A stretch of 64,000 bases of DNA. Origin: Microbacterium sp. T32. Its GTDB lineage: Bacteria > Actinomycetota > Actinomycetes > Actinomycetales > Microbacteriaceae. The position numbers and the translations under genes are program-made. This document shows positions 25,693 to 32,256 of the stretch, piece by piece. The notes below the pieces were generated by a model. The model was not told where the DNA came from. It ran no database searches and saw only the letters and a list, made by a program, of their open reading frames with translations. Each line of letters opens with the position of its first letter. Positions within the stretch are counted from its first letter, which is position 1. The stretch is from assembly GCF_001619615.1 (NCBI RefSeq), contig NZ_LQQP01000012.1, positions 248,001 to 312,000 on the forward strand. The letters run 5' to 3'.

Positions 25693-25874
25693 TTCTCGGC
25701 CTTTCGGGTCGGAGTGGTCGCCGGCACCTCGCCGGACGTGGTGGGGTCCGAGGTATCCTCGGTGGGCTCGCTTCCGACGAGCACGAGGTCGGGGAAGAAC
25801 CGCGCGAAGTCCTCCGCGTAGTCCCCAACCAGACCGGTCTGGGTGTTGCGGTAAGCCCGCACGTCGTTCGTCAT
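25689..25874 (-). CDS. Small phage connector-region protein, 61 aa
   Basis: ATG 25874 stands eight bases after a TAGACT box, so it is probably translated from a leaderless transcript. It has a folded N-terminal half (AYRNTQTGLVGDYAEDFARF) and a disordered Pro/Thr/Glu tail. Short proteins of this kind commonly lie between head-tail connectors and tube genes. Function unknown. Confidence 0.55.
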   Translation of the reverse strand: MTNDVRAYRNTQTGLVGDYAEDFARFFPDLVLVGSEPTEDTSDPTTSGEVPATTPTRKAEK

Positions 25875-25882
25875 GGGCGCGG

Positions 25883-25888
25883 AGTCTA
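25883..25888 (-). promoter_or_regulatory. TAGACT -10 box with leaderless start
   Basis: On the - strand CTTAGACTCCGCGCCC runs directly into ATG 25874. It is almost identical to the box before the tape measure gene. Confidence 0.6.
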
Positions 25889-25905
25889 AGACCGGGCCCG
25901 CACGA

Positions 25906-26358
25906 TCATCCGTTCAGTCCGATGGGAACTTCCGCGTAGATAACGCGCACGAGGCGCACGATGGCGCCCGAGGAGTCCTTCTCGGTGATGCGAGTGCCCC
26001 CGAGGGAGCGGATCTCGCCCGATCCAGCGCTGGGCTTCTTTCCGATGAGGCGGCCCCAGACGCTCTTGAACGCTCGCCGGAGGGAGCTGCTGCGGGTGGC
26101 GTAGATCATGACGGTGATGGGCATGATGTGCGGCTGTTCGTTCTCGCTGGCCGCGAGCGTGCGGCCGCTTCCGCGCCCGGGTCGCTCGGTGATCGGCGTG
26201 CCGAAGTGGACGACGGCGTAAGGGAGAACCTCGTCACCCTCCACCTTGAGGACGGTTCCTTGTGGCACGGCGTCTTCCCAGACGCGGCCGCCCATGAGCG
26301 CGCCGAGGCACTGATCGCCGAGGATGAAGTCGGCCTCTTCGATACCGTCGGTGCTCAT
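25906..26358 (-). CDS. Tail terminator/tail-completion-like protein
   Basis: ATG 26358 overlaps the upstream stop. The 150-residue product has the minor tail/terminator pattern: an N-terminal helix, then VPQGTVLKVEGDEVLPYAVV, HIMPITVMIYAT, a helical RRAFKSVWGRLIG and a C-terminal strand region. It lies third from the start of the connector block, where tail terminators occur. The call is by position and overall shape. Confidence 0.5.
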   Translation of the reverse strand: MSTDGIEEADFILGDQCLGALMGGRVWEDAVPQGTVLKVEGDEVLPYAVVHFGTPITERPGRGSGRTLAASENEQPHIMPITVMIYATRSSSLRRAFKSVWGRLIGKKPSAGSGEIRSLGGTRITEKDSSGAIVRLVRVIYAEVPIGLNG

Positions 26359-26792
26359 CGCGTGCTCATTCCGCTCAGGATGCCGCGGAGCTGCGCGATG
26401 CCCCACGAGTAGGTGGTGCCGAGGCTGTTGACGGCTTCGATGTGCTCGGTGCCCCACTCCTGGAGGGCGAAGTAGTCGGCCCAGTCGGAGATCCAGCCCC
26501 AGCGCAGAGTGATGATGCGCTCCTCCTGGTCGACTTCGATGTCGAAGGAGATGGCGTCGTGCATGCGGCCGCTTTCGTAGCGGCCGGCGTGAGGGCCATG
26601 GCCCGCAGCCACGCGCGCGAGACCGGTGCGGGTGACGGCGCGAAGCAGCTCCTCCTGCATGCGGAGGGCAAGGCTCTCACCGAGGACCGCCATTTCGCCA
26701 GCGGCCTCGTCGAGTAGAACGTCACCGACGAGCTCGACGCCGGCGAACAGCGCTCCGGGGTCGAAGCCGGTGAAGGAGTACGAGGAGGGCAT
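26355..26792 (-). CDS. Head-tail connector, HK97 gp10-like
   Basis: ATG 26792 overlaps the upstream stop. The 145-residue protein has a long helix (LLDEAAGEMAVLGESLALRM), GHGPHAGRYESGRMHDAIS and a strand region (EERIITLRWGWI, DYFALQEWGTEH). The R-x-x-x-G-x-L/M-x-x-A-I and Y-x-x-x-x-E-x-G-T pattern is that of gp10-type completion proteins. Confidence 0.6.
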   Translation of the reverse strand: MPSSYSFTGFDPGALFAGVELVGDVLLDEAAGEMAVLGESLALRMQEELLRAVTRTGLARVAAGHGPHAGRYESGRMHDAISFDIEVDQEERIITLRWGWISDWADYFALQEWGTEHIEAVNSLGTTYSWGIAQLRGILSGMSTR

Positions 26793-27223
26793 CAGCCGTA
26801 CTTCACGGTGATGAAGAGGAACGGAGCGTTGTCGGTGGACGCCGTGACCCACGTGATCGGGAGGCGCTCACCGGTGAGCTTCTGCGAGCGTCCACCGTTG
26901 CGAACCACAACAACGGCGCCCTCGTCGGGGATGAGGTGGTCACCCGCCTCCATCTCGATCGTGACTCGGTGCGTGCCGACGCCGCGACTGTCGCTCGAGG
27001 ACGCGATCTCGCGCGCCGAGAGCTCTCGGATTCGCGCGCGCCGGTCGTAGACCAGGACGGTGTCCGCAGTGCCGCCTTCGACCCGGTCGGTGTCGGGGTT
27101 CCAGGACCCAGGCTCGCCGGGAATGACGATGTCGATCGCGCCCCGCAGCTCCTTGCGGATGACCGCGACGGCGGACTCCGGCCACTCGGCCGGGTCGGTC
27201 AGGGGGAGGAGTGCGGGCGCCAT
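26792..27223 (-). CDS. Head-tail connector/stopper-like protein, first gene of the connector block
   Basis: ATG 27223 follows a TAGACT box by seven bases, so it is probably leaderless. The 143-residue protein has a helical start (WPESAVAVIRKELRG) and a strand-rich end (GAVVVVRNGGRSQKLTGE, PFLFITVKYG), like DUF-type head-tail stoppers of actinophages. The capsid gene would normally lie just upstream, but a SprT-like gene is found there instead. Confidence 0.55.
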   Translation of the reverse strand: MAPALLPLTDPAEWPESAVAVIRKELRGAIDIVIPGEPGSWNPDTDRVEGGTADTVLVYDRRARIRELSAREIASSSDSRGVGTHRVTIEMEAGDHLIPDEGAVVVVRNGGRSQKLTGERLPITWVTASTDNAPFLFITVKYG

Positions 27224-27230
27224 GCGGCGC

Positions 27231-27260
27231 AGTCTAGGACCGCGATTGCGTGCTAATCAC
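27231..27260 (-). promoter_or_regulatory. TAGACT promoter with overlapping operator at the start of the structural genes
   Basis: The -10 box (complement of AGTCTA, 27231-27236) is followed by seven bases and ATG 27223. The operator-like motif GATTGCGTGCTAATCAC (27244-27260) covers the -35 side. The combination repeats the layout at 1457-1482 on the other strand. It is the strongest candidate for a repressed late promoter. Confidence 0.55.
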
Positions 27261-27587
27261 TCCCTCGGGTCGCGAGGACTTCGCCATCCCGTTGTTCATG
27301 AGCCAGTAGCCCTCGCCGCCGATCTTGCGGAACCTGTTCCACCACCTCGCGGTGTGATCGGTGGTCGTGAGCGCGTGCGCGATCTCGTGCAGCAGCGTCT
27401 CGCGGATGTTCCGGGCCGCGGTGTCCAGGAGGATCGCGCGGGACACCGTGATGAGCTGCAGGTCGGGGTAGCAGCGCCCGGCGGCTTCGTCCGAGTCGTT
27501 CCACTCGAATCGCCAGTCGGTGAGGCCGTGGCGGTCCATGAGGTCGCGCGCATAGAGCGAGGTGACATCTTCGACGGAGGCGGTCAT
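27234..27587 (-). CDS. SprT-like zinc metallopeptidase domain protein
   Basis: The 117-residue protein carries LLHEIAHALTTTDHTARWW, a zinc HExxH motif in the SprT/Spartan style. SprT-like domains cut DNA-bound proteins or act as structural zinc proteins. The stop codon TAG lies inside the promoter of the next gene, and the start overlaps its upstream neighbour. A metallopeptidase just upstream of connectors might be mistaken for a head maturation protease, but it lacks that fold and size. Confidence 0.7.
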   Translation of the reverse strand: MTASVEDVTSLYARDLMDRHGLTDWRFEWNDSDEAAGRCYPDLQLITVSRAILLDTAARNIRETLLHEIAHALTTTDHTARWWNRFRKIGGEGYWLMNNGMAKSSRPEGVISTQSRS

Positions 27588-27820
27588 GCGGGATTGAACT
27601 CTCGGTGCAGAGCGACCAACGTTGGGTTGCGCCGGATCTGCGCCCAGACCTGTTGCCAGGCGAGGACGTGCTCGGCGCGGTCCGGGACTTGCTTCGCGAT
27701 CGCGTAGATCGAGGACCGACCCAGGCCGACCTCCTCGCCCACCCAGGTTGCGAGCTGCCCGTCAGCGAGGAGCTCCTCCGCGCGCGCCACGGCGGCGGGG
27801 TCCGCCAGCGCCAGCCTCAT
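27584..27820 (-). CDS. Small helix-turn-helix protein, 78 aa
   Basis: ATG 27820 overlaps the upstream stop (ATGA). QLATWVGEEVGLGRSSIYAI reads as a helix-turn-helix near residues 22-42, followed by a helix and a polar tail. It probably binds DNA and regulates the late operon. The target is unknown. Confidence 0.55.
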   Translation of the reverse strand: MRLALADPAAVARAEELLADGQLATWVGEEVGLGRSSIYAIAKQVPDRAEHVLAWQQVWAQIRRNPTLVALHREFNPA

Positions 27821-28137
27821 TGCTCGGACCCCAGAACAGTCGATCTGGGCACACACCGACGACACACCGCTCCCGGCGCGTTGCGCTCCAGGTCAGCGAG
27901 GGGTTCGCCCCGGTCCCCCGGTAGCGAGTTGAGCAGGACACGGGACGAACACTTCGCGGTCGAGTCGCCTCGATCCAGGTGGAACTTGCGGTGATCGCTA
28001 GGGGCCATGTGCCCGTCCGAGTTGGCGCGGTAGTTACTCCAGGACCGGTCGACGCCGTAGACGACAGGCGCGGCGGTGACTTCGGGACTCGCGCCGCCTG
28101 GTGGGTCGTCATGGCGGACAACTACGGGAAGCTTCAT
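27817..28137 (-). CDS. Phage protein of unknown function with CxxC, 106 aa
   Basis: ATG 28137 overlaps the upstream stop. The product is polar (VVVRHDDPPGGASPE, HMAPSDHRKFHLDRGD) with Cys residues at TAKCSS and VCRRC near the C-terminus that could hold a metal. No family is recognised. Confidence 0.5.
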   Translation of the reverse strand: MKLPVVVRHDDPPGGASPEVTAAPVVYGVDRSWSNYRANSDGHMAPSDHRKFHLDRGDSTAKCSSRVLLNSLPGDRGEPLADLERNAPGAVCRRCVPRSTVLGSEQ

Positions 28138-28355
28138 CGCAGACCCCCATTCGCGTGGACGGGCGGCCGCAGCCGACCGTCGCGCAGGGCACGCGAGAAC
28201 TCGTGATGGTAGGCGCGCTGCCACAGCGGCATCGGGGGCGCGTCGCGGTGGCCGAAGGAGACGAGGTCGCGGGGTCGCATCCGGCGGCGGGCGATGACGT
28301 CGCGAGCGATCGACAGTCCGCGGCGGATTTCGCGAGCGTCGCGCGCACGGATCAC
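28134..28355 (-). CDS. Arg-rich small phage protein, 73 aa
   Basis: ATG 28355 overlaps the upstream stop. The product is very basic (MIRARDAREIRRGLSIARDV, RRRMRPRDL) with LWQRAYHHEFSRALRDGRL near the middle. It may bind nucleic acid. No motif can be assigned. Confidence 0.5.
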   Translation of the reverse strand: MIRARDAREIRRGLSIARDVIARRRMRPRDLVSFGHRDAPPMPLWQRAYHHEFSRALRDGRLRPPVHANGGLR

Positions 28356-28570
28356 GCCGGGTCCTCCACGTCATCGTCGCGCTTCCATCGTTCGACGTCG
28401 TCGGCGCTCATCCCCTGGGCGAGGAGGATGTGGCCGTGCGCGTTCACCGCGGTAATCCAGAGCACGCCGCGATTCTCGCCGGCAGCGAGGACGACCTTGT
28501 CTTCGTAGCTGTCGCGGCCGAAGTAGCCGCTGCAGAAGCCGTAGAGCTTGTCGCCGGGGGAGAGGTTCAC
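28352..28570 (-). CDS. Small phage protein of unknown function, 72 aa
   Basis: GTG 28570 overlaps the excisionase stop (GTGA). The sequence reads as a small strand-rich domain (GDKLYGFCSGYFGRDSYEDK, VVLAAGENRGVLWITAV) with an acidic tail (DDVERWKRDDDVEDPA). No family is recognised. Confidence 0.55.
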   Translation of the reverse strand: MNLSPGDKLYGFCSGYFGRDSYEDKVVLAAGENRGVLWITAVNAHGHILLAQGMSADDVERWKRDDDVEDPA

Positions 28571-28767
28571 GCTGCGGCCTCCTCGAGAGCTTGGTCGACC
28601 TTGTTGAGGTCGATGCGGATGGTGTTGCCGATCTTGCCGGCGTGGATCTTCTTCGCGGAGATGAGGCGGCGAACGGTGTCGCGAGAGACGCCAAGGTGGG
28701 CAGCGGTCTGATTGATGTTCGCCCAACGGGGAACCTGGGCCGGCCTCTCGGCGATGGCGGTTGGCAT
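28567..28767 (-). CDS. Excisionase-like winged-helix DNA-binding protein
   Basis: The 66-residue protein has the HTH_17/MerR-like excisionase pattern: NINQTAAHLGVSRDTVRRLI, then SAKKIHAGKIGNTIRIDLNK. It lies next to the integrase and has an operator-like motif just upstream (28787-28803), both usual for Xis. It is also the first gene of a tightly overlapping leftward operon that leads toward the structural genes. Confidence 0.75.
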   Translation of the reverse strand: MPTAIAERPAQVPRWANINQTAAHLGVSRDTVRRLISAKKIHAGKIGNTIRIDLNKVDQALEEAAA

Positions 28768-28783
28768 ATACGTTTCCTCTCTG

Positions 28784-29974
28784 TCAGATTTGCATGCTAT
28801 CAGCGGGGCGCATCATTTCGATGCTCAGTGCGGCAGGAATGGGCATCCGCGCCGCGAGCTCCGCGCCACGGCCCGTATCGACCTGATAGATCATGGCGGC
28901 CGCCGGCGTCCCGTGGCCCATGAACTTCATCGTCTCGCGCAGCGTTGCGCCGGCCTGCGCATAGGAGGTGCCCGCGAACTTGCGGAGGTCGTGCTCGCGT
29001 ACCTCGCGGGTGATCCCCGCAGCCTGTCGCGCTCGATCCCAGATCGGCCAGAAGGTCCAGTCCGGGAGGTACTCCTGGGTGGTCCCGGATGGGAACAGGA
29101 GGGCCTTCTTGGCCTTGCCGACGAACCGCCGCAGATGCTCCTGCACCAGAGGCGTGAGCATGGGATGCAGGAAGACGACGCGCTCGCCCTCCTCACTCTT
29201 GGTGGGGGTGCGCTCCCAGCCCTTCTCGGTCGTGTGGATGGCTTGGTCCATGATGCGGACAGCGGCTTGCTCCACCACGCGCCCCTCGTACAGGGCTTCG
29301 ACGAAGGTGATGCTCTCGCGCTGCAGGGCGCGCCACTCCGAGATGCGAGCGCTGCCGTATGCGGCGATGATGATCGCCAGCTTGAAACGGTCCTCGATGG
29401 CCTGACAGATCACGCCGAGTTCGGCAAGGGTCGGCGGCCGGTACTTCTTCCCGGTCGTCGCCTTGCACATCGCCGAGGTCACAGGGTTGGACTCCTTGAG
29501 CCCGTCCTCGATCGCGGTGTTGAGGATCGCGCGGAGCAGCCGGGACTCGGCTCCGGCCTGGGTCGGGCCATCGAGCATGCGGGCAGCGTGCCACTCGCGA
29601 ACGAAGGCCGAGGTGATGTCGTCGAACGCCATCGACCGGAATGGCGCGAGCCCGTTCCCGAGCTGCCGGCGGTACTCCGCCGACGTCTTCGATCGCAACG
29701 GCGAGCCCTTCGGCGTGAGGCGCTGGGCGACCCACTTCTCGGCGAACGGACCAAAGAGCGGCGACTCCTTCACGATGCGTGGGTCAACCCACACGCCCCG
29801 CTCGATGTCGGCGCGGGTTCCCGTCAGGAAGCTCCGGGCGGCCTGCTTCGTGGTGTAAGTCGTCGGCGCTGTGAAGCGAGTCCCGAGGTGCGTGTAACGC
29901 GCCCGATATCGACCCGAGGGGAGGGTGTCGATGATCCCCCAGGACTCGCGCCCAGCCTTCTTCTTCGCTGCCAT
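28784..29974 (-). CDS. int: Tyrosine integrase
   Basis: ATG 29974 is preferred (AAAGGAG six bases upstream) over GTG 29989. The 396-residue protein has an N-terminal arm-binding region (RYRARYTHLGTRFTAPTTYT), a core-binding helical domain (residues 85-170) and the catalytic domain. Catalytic residues are visible in order: Arg in AYGSARISEWR, Lys in TPTKSEEGER, HDLRKF, MGHGT and Tyr in AMIYQVDT. It would integrate the phage into tRNA-Lys at the adjacent attR. The upstream region holds an operator-like motif overlapping the ribosome-binding site, and arm-type repeats. Confidence 0.93.
   Translation of the reverse strand: MAAKKKAGRESWGIIDTLPSGRYRARYTHLGTRFTAPTTYTTKQAARSFLTGTRADIERGVWVDPRIVKESPLFGPFAEKWVAQRLTPKGSPLRSKTSAEYRRQLGNGLAPFRSMAFDDITSAFVREWHAARMLDGPTQAGAESRLLRAILNTAIEDGLKESNPVTSAMCKATTGKKYRPPTLAELGVICQAIEDRFKLAIIIAAYGSARISEWRALQRESITFVEALYEGRVVEQAAVRIMDQAIHTTEKGWERTPTKSEEGERVVFLHPMLTPLVQEHLRRFVGKAKKALLFPSGTTQEYLPDWTFWPIWDRARQAAGITREVREHDLRKFAGTSYAQAGATLRETMKFMGHGTPAAAMIYQVDTGRGAELAARMPIPAALSIEMMRPADSMQI
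28787..28803 (+). promoter_or_regulatory. Operator-like motif copy between int and xis
   Basis: GATTTGCATGCTATCAG overlaps the last codons of int and lies about 20 bases before the excisionase start. A repressor here could control xis and the late operon. Confidence 0.45.
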
Positions 29975-29980
29975 GTCACT

Positions 29981-29998
29981 CCTTTGCACGCTAATACA
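29981..29998 (+). promoter_or_regulatory. Operator-like motif copy at the int start
   Basis: CTTTGCACGCTAATACAC overlaps the AAAGGAG ribosome-binding site of int on the other strand. Binding here would reduce integrase synthesis. Confidence 0.45.
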
Positions 29999-30020
29999 CG
30001 TATGCGGCGATGCTAGCAGT

Positions 30021-30050
30021 CGTGGTACTCACGTGGTACTCGCGGTGCTC
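30021..30050 (+). repeat. Tandem 11-bp repeats, candidate integrase arm-type sites
   Basis: CGTGGTACTCA (30021-30031) and CGTGGTACTCG (30032-30042) are followed by a degenerate CGGTGCTC copy. They lie between int and attR, where arm-type sites of tyrosine integrases are expected. Confidence 0.55.
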
Positions 30051-30122
30051 CCGGCTGCCGCAACGAGCGCCCGTTTGCCGCATCTATCGCCGGACCCGAA
30101 GGTAGCCCAACTCCCGCGGAAT

Positions 30123-30152
30123 CGCGCGGCTCCTGCACCATCGAGCCGCGCG
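30123..30152. repeat. 10-bp inverted repeat next to attR
   Basis: CGCGCGGCTC (30123-30132) and GAGCCGCGCG (30143-30152) are perfect inverted copies with a 10-base loop. The location in the attP arm suggests a structural or protein-binding role, or a terminator of the int region. No T tract follows. Confidence 0.5.
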
Positions 30153-30207
30153 TTGCAGCATCATGCCGCGCCGGGAATACCCTCGGCCTAGACGAGCGAA
30201 ACAGCTA

Positions 30208-30253
30208 TCTCTTAATCAGTGGGTTCTGGGTTCGAGTCCCAGGGGGTGCACCA
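30208..30253 (+). other. attR: attR: 3' half of tRNA-Lys(CTT)
   Basis: From the anticodon loop onwards (TCTCTTAATCAGTGGG) the sequence matches tRNA-Lys(CTT): T arm CTGGG-TTCGAGT-CCCAG, acceptor strand, discriminator A and CCA. The anticodon CTT is at 30211-30213. Bases before 30208 do not form the 5' half, so this copy is not a functional tRNA. It marks the right junction; the intact gene should be at the left junction outside the window. Confidence 0.88.
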
Positions 30254-30257
30254 AACG

Positions 30258-30283
30258 AAAAGGCCCGGGGAACCGGGCCTTTT
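30258..30283 (+). terminator. Terminator of the interrupted tRNA-Lys gene
   Basis: AAAAGGCCCGG and CCGGGCCTTTT pair around GGAA directly after the CCA. It belongs to the chromosomal side of attR. Confidence 0.85.
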
Positions 30284-30444
30284 CCGCGTCTGGGCTCGTC
30301 ACTCCGGATGGGGTCGCGGGCACGGACTCTCGCTCCGCGGCCCCCCCATGCCCTGCCGCGTGCGCACTCCTGGGTTCGAAGGCATGCCCGGTCTCTCCCG
30401 CGCAACCGGTCGCGGTGGCGGGGTCGCCCTGCGACGATGACTGC

Positions 30445-30696
30445 ATGGGGATAGCGGACAGCGCGCGGTGGTTTCGGTTCGTCTTCTGGGCCGGCGTGGG
30501 GGTGCTCGTGCTGGCGACCGCATCGACTGTGGTGCTCCTCGCCGACTGGGCCGGCAGCGGCGAGGCGCCGTCGCTGCGTCACGCGATCGGGCCGCTGCTG
30601 TCCGTGAGCACCGCAATCCTGCTCATGATCGGAGCGAGGCTGTCCCTCCGGAGAATCGCCCGGCAGCGAGCGGCGTCGGACGGAGAGGGCTCGTAG
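30445..30696 (+). CDS. Small membrane protein, 83 aa
   Basis: ATG 30445 opens a product with two membrane segments, about residues 10-33 (FRFVFWAGVGVLVLATASTV) and 45-67 (IGPLLSVSTAILLMIGARL), and a basic C-terminus. It is the first chromosomal gene after attR. No family is recognised. The 161-bp gap before it carries the tRNA terminator and no other clear feature. Confidence 0.55.
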   Translation: MGIADSARWFRFVFWAGVGVLVLATASTVVLLADWAGSGEAPSLRHAIGPLLSVSTAILLMIGARLSLRRIARQRAASDGEGS

Positions 30697-30749
30697 CTCT
30701 TCGGGGCGCCGACTTCCCGTTCGCGCCCCTGCGGGGCGAGGATGGCGGC

Positions 30750-31271
30750 ATGGCCGACGACGAGATGTGGGACGTCACCGACGTCCAGGGAACCCCCACG
30801 GGCACTCTGCACCGGAGGGGCGACGGGCCGGTGCCTGCCGGGTCGTTCCACATCGTGGCATCCGTGTGCGTGGTGGCATCCACGGGTCGTGTCCTCGTGA
30901 GTCGGCGGGCGGAGGGCAAGGACTACCCGCTCGCGTGGGAGTTCCCGGCCGGCAGCGCGCTGCGCGGGGAGTCGAGCCGACGCGGCGCGATCCGCGAGCT
31001 CGACGAGGAAGTGGGGATCTCCGTCCTTCCGGATGATCTCGTGCTCGTGGGGCGCGTCGTCGAGGACCGTGCGCTGTTCGACCTGTGGTCCGTTCACGTC
31101 ACCGGCGAGCCCGCGGTCGTCGTCGACCCCGAGGAGGTGCTCGAGGCCGAGTGGGTGAATCTCGACGAGGTGCGTCGGCGGTGGGAGGCGGGCGTGTTCG
31201 CCACGCCGTGGAACGCGCGCTTCGAGCAGTTGTGGGAAGAGCTCGAAGTCGCGGTGCGGGGCGAGCGGTGA
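30750..31271 (+). CDS. Nudix hydrolase
   Basis: The 173-residue protein has a full Nudix box: GSALRGESSRRGAIREL followed by DEEVGI, which binds the metal for pyrophosphate hydrolysis. The fold matches the IPP isomerase/Nudix 8-oxo-type group (VCVVASTGRVLVSRRAEGKD). The substrate cannot be told from sequence; nucleotide sanitation or NDP-sugar cleavage is possible. It overlaps the alpha/beta hydrolase start (GTGA), so the two form an operon. Confidence 0.85.
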   Translation: MADDEMWDVTDVQGTPTGTLHRRGDGPVPAGSFHIVASVCVVASTGRVLVSRRAEGKDYPLAWEFPAGSALRGESSRRGAIRELDEEVGISVLPDDLVLVGRVVEDRALFDLWSVHVTGEPAVVVDPEEVLEAEWVNLDEVRRRWEAGVFATPWNARFEQLWEELEVAVRGER

Positions 31272-32194
31272 CCGATCGCGCGCACGCCGTCGCGGTCGCG
31301 GGCGGCTCGCTCCACGTGGGGGAGTGGCATCCGGATGCCGAGGGCGCCCCGTGGCTGCTCGTGCACGGGGTCACGGCTTCGCATCTCGCGTGGTCGTGGG
31401 TGGCGCGCGAGGCGCCGGACGTGCGGCTGCTCGCTCCCGACCTCCGCGGTCGCGGCCGCAGTGCCGACCTGTCGGGCCCGTTCGGGATGGCGGCCCACGC
31501 CGACGATCTCGCGGCGGTCCTGGATGCCGCGGGCGTCGAGCGGGCGCTGATCGTGGGGCATTCGATGGGAGCGTTCGTGTCGGCCGTGTTCGCGGACCGG
31601 CACCCCGATCGGGCAGCTGCCGTGGTTCTCGTCGATGGCGGGCTTCCGCTCGACCTTCCCCCGGGGATGCCGCCCATCGAGGCGGTGAGGCACGTCTTGG
31701 GGCCGACGGCCGCGCGTCTGGAGATGCGATTCCCGGATGCCGCGGCCTACCGCGACTTCTGGCGCGCCCACCCCGCGTTCGTCGGTCGTGAGGATCCGCT
31801 GCTCGACGACTACTTCGCCTACGACCTCGCCGGTTCGGAGCCGGAGCTGCGTCCCGCGACGACGCTCGCGACGGTGGAGGCCGACTCGATCGACCAGAAC
31901 GCCGGCGCGGACATCGGCCGAGCGCTCGACCGGATGCCGCGACCGACCGTGCTCCTGGCCGCGGAGCGCGGGCTGCGCGGAGAGGTGCCCCCGCTGTATC
32001 CCGACCTCGCGCGGGTCCGCGGCGAGGTGCCGCGTCTCGCGGACGCTCAGCGAGTCGTGGGCACCGACCACTACTCGATCGTGATGTCCGTGGAAGGGGC
32101 GCGGGAGGTCGTCGCATCGGCGCGGGCTCTCGCCGCCGGTGCGACCGGTAGCGTGGGCGATTCGAGTTCGGGGCCGCAGCCGACCCGAGGGTGA
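31268..32194 (+). CDS. Alpha/beta hydrolase
   Basis: GTG 31268 overlaps the Nudix stop. The 308-residue protein has the oxyanion strand LVHGVTASH, APDLRGRGRS, the nucleophile elbow GHSMG, and a late HY pair (GTDHYSI) for the catalytic His. It is a soluble esterase- or lactonase-like enzyme; the substrate is unknown. It ends in a Ser/Gly-rich tail. Confidence 0.8.
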   Translation: MTDRAHAVAVAGGSLHVGEWHPDAEGAPWLLVHGVTASHLAWSWVAREAPDVRLLAPDLRGRGRSADLSGPFGMAAHADDLAAVLDAAGVERALIVGHSMGAFVSAVFADRHPDRAAAVVLVDGGLPLDLPPGMPPIEAVRHVLGPTAARLEMRFPDAAAYRDFWRAHPAFVGREDPLLDDYFAYDLAGSEPELRPATTLATVEADSIDQNAGADIGRALDRMPRPTVLLAAERGLRGEVPPLYPDLARVRGEVPRLADAQRVVGTDHYSIVMSVEGAREVVASARALAAGATGSVGDSSSGPQPTRG

Positions 32195-32244
32195 ATTCGG
32201 GCGGCTCTCGCGCCGTTTCGCGGATCGGCCCGGCCCGAGGACCC

Positions 32245-32250
32245 TAACCT
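32245..32250 (+). promoter_or_regulatory. -10 box TAACCT, leaderless start of the GDSL esterase gene
   Basis: TAACCT is followed by six bases and ATG 32257 with no ribosome-binding site. The spacing is that of actinobacterial leaderless promoters. Confidence 0.5.
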
Positions 32251-32256
32251 CGCCGG

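Larger units (their letters stand above)
1..30253. mobile_element. Siphovirus-like prophage, right-hand part (left end outside window)
   Basis: A continuous block of phage genes runs from the window edge to a duplicated tRNA-Lys 3' half. Seen: + strand replication and recombination genes, - strand tail and lysis genes, an excisionase-like gene, a tyrosine integrase next to the att site, arm-type repeats, and two sequence motifs found in this block but not in the chromosomal half. The integrase lies beside the right end, as is usual when attP is next to int. The early and late arms converge on a terminator near 10280. Head genes are not in the window. The left boundary, an intact tRNA-Lys and an immunity repressor are expected to the left. 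Confidence 0.93.

Noticed and set aside
27234..27587. Head maturation protease
   Set aside because: It is too short and has a SprT-type HExxH; prohead proteases of siphophages are serine or ClpP-like enzymes.
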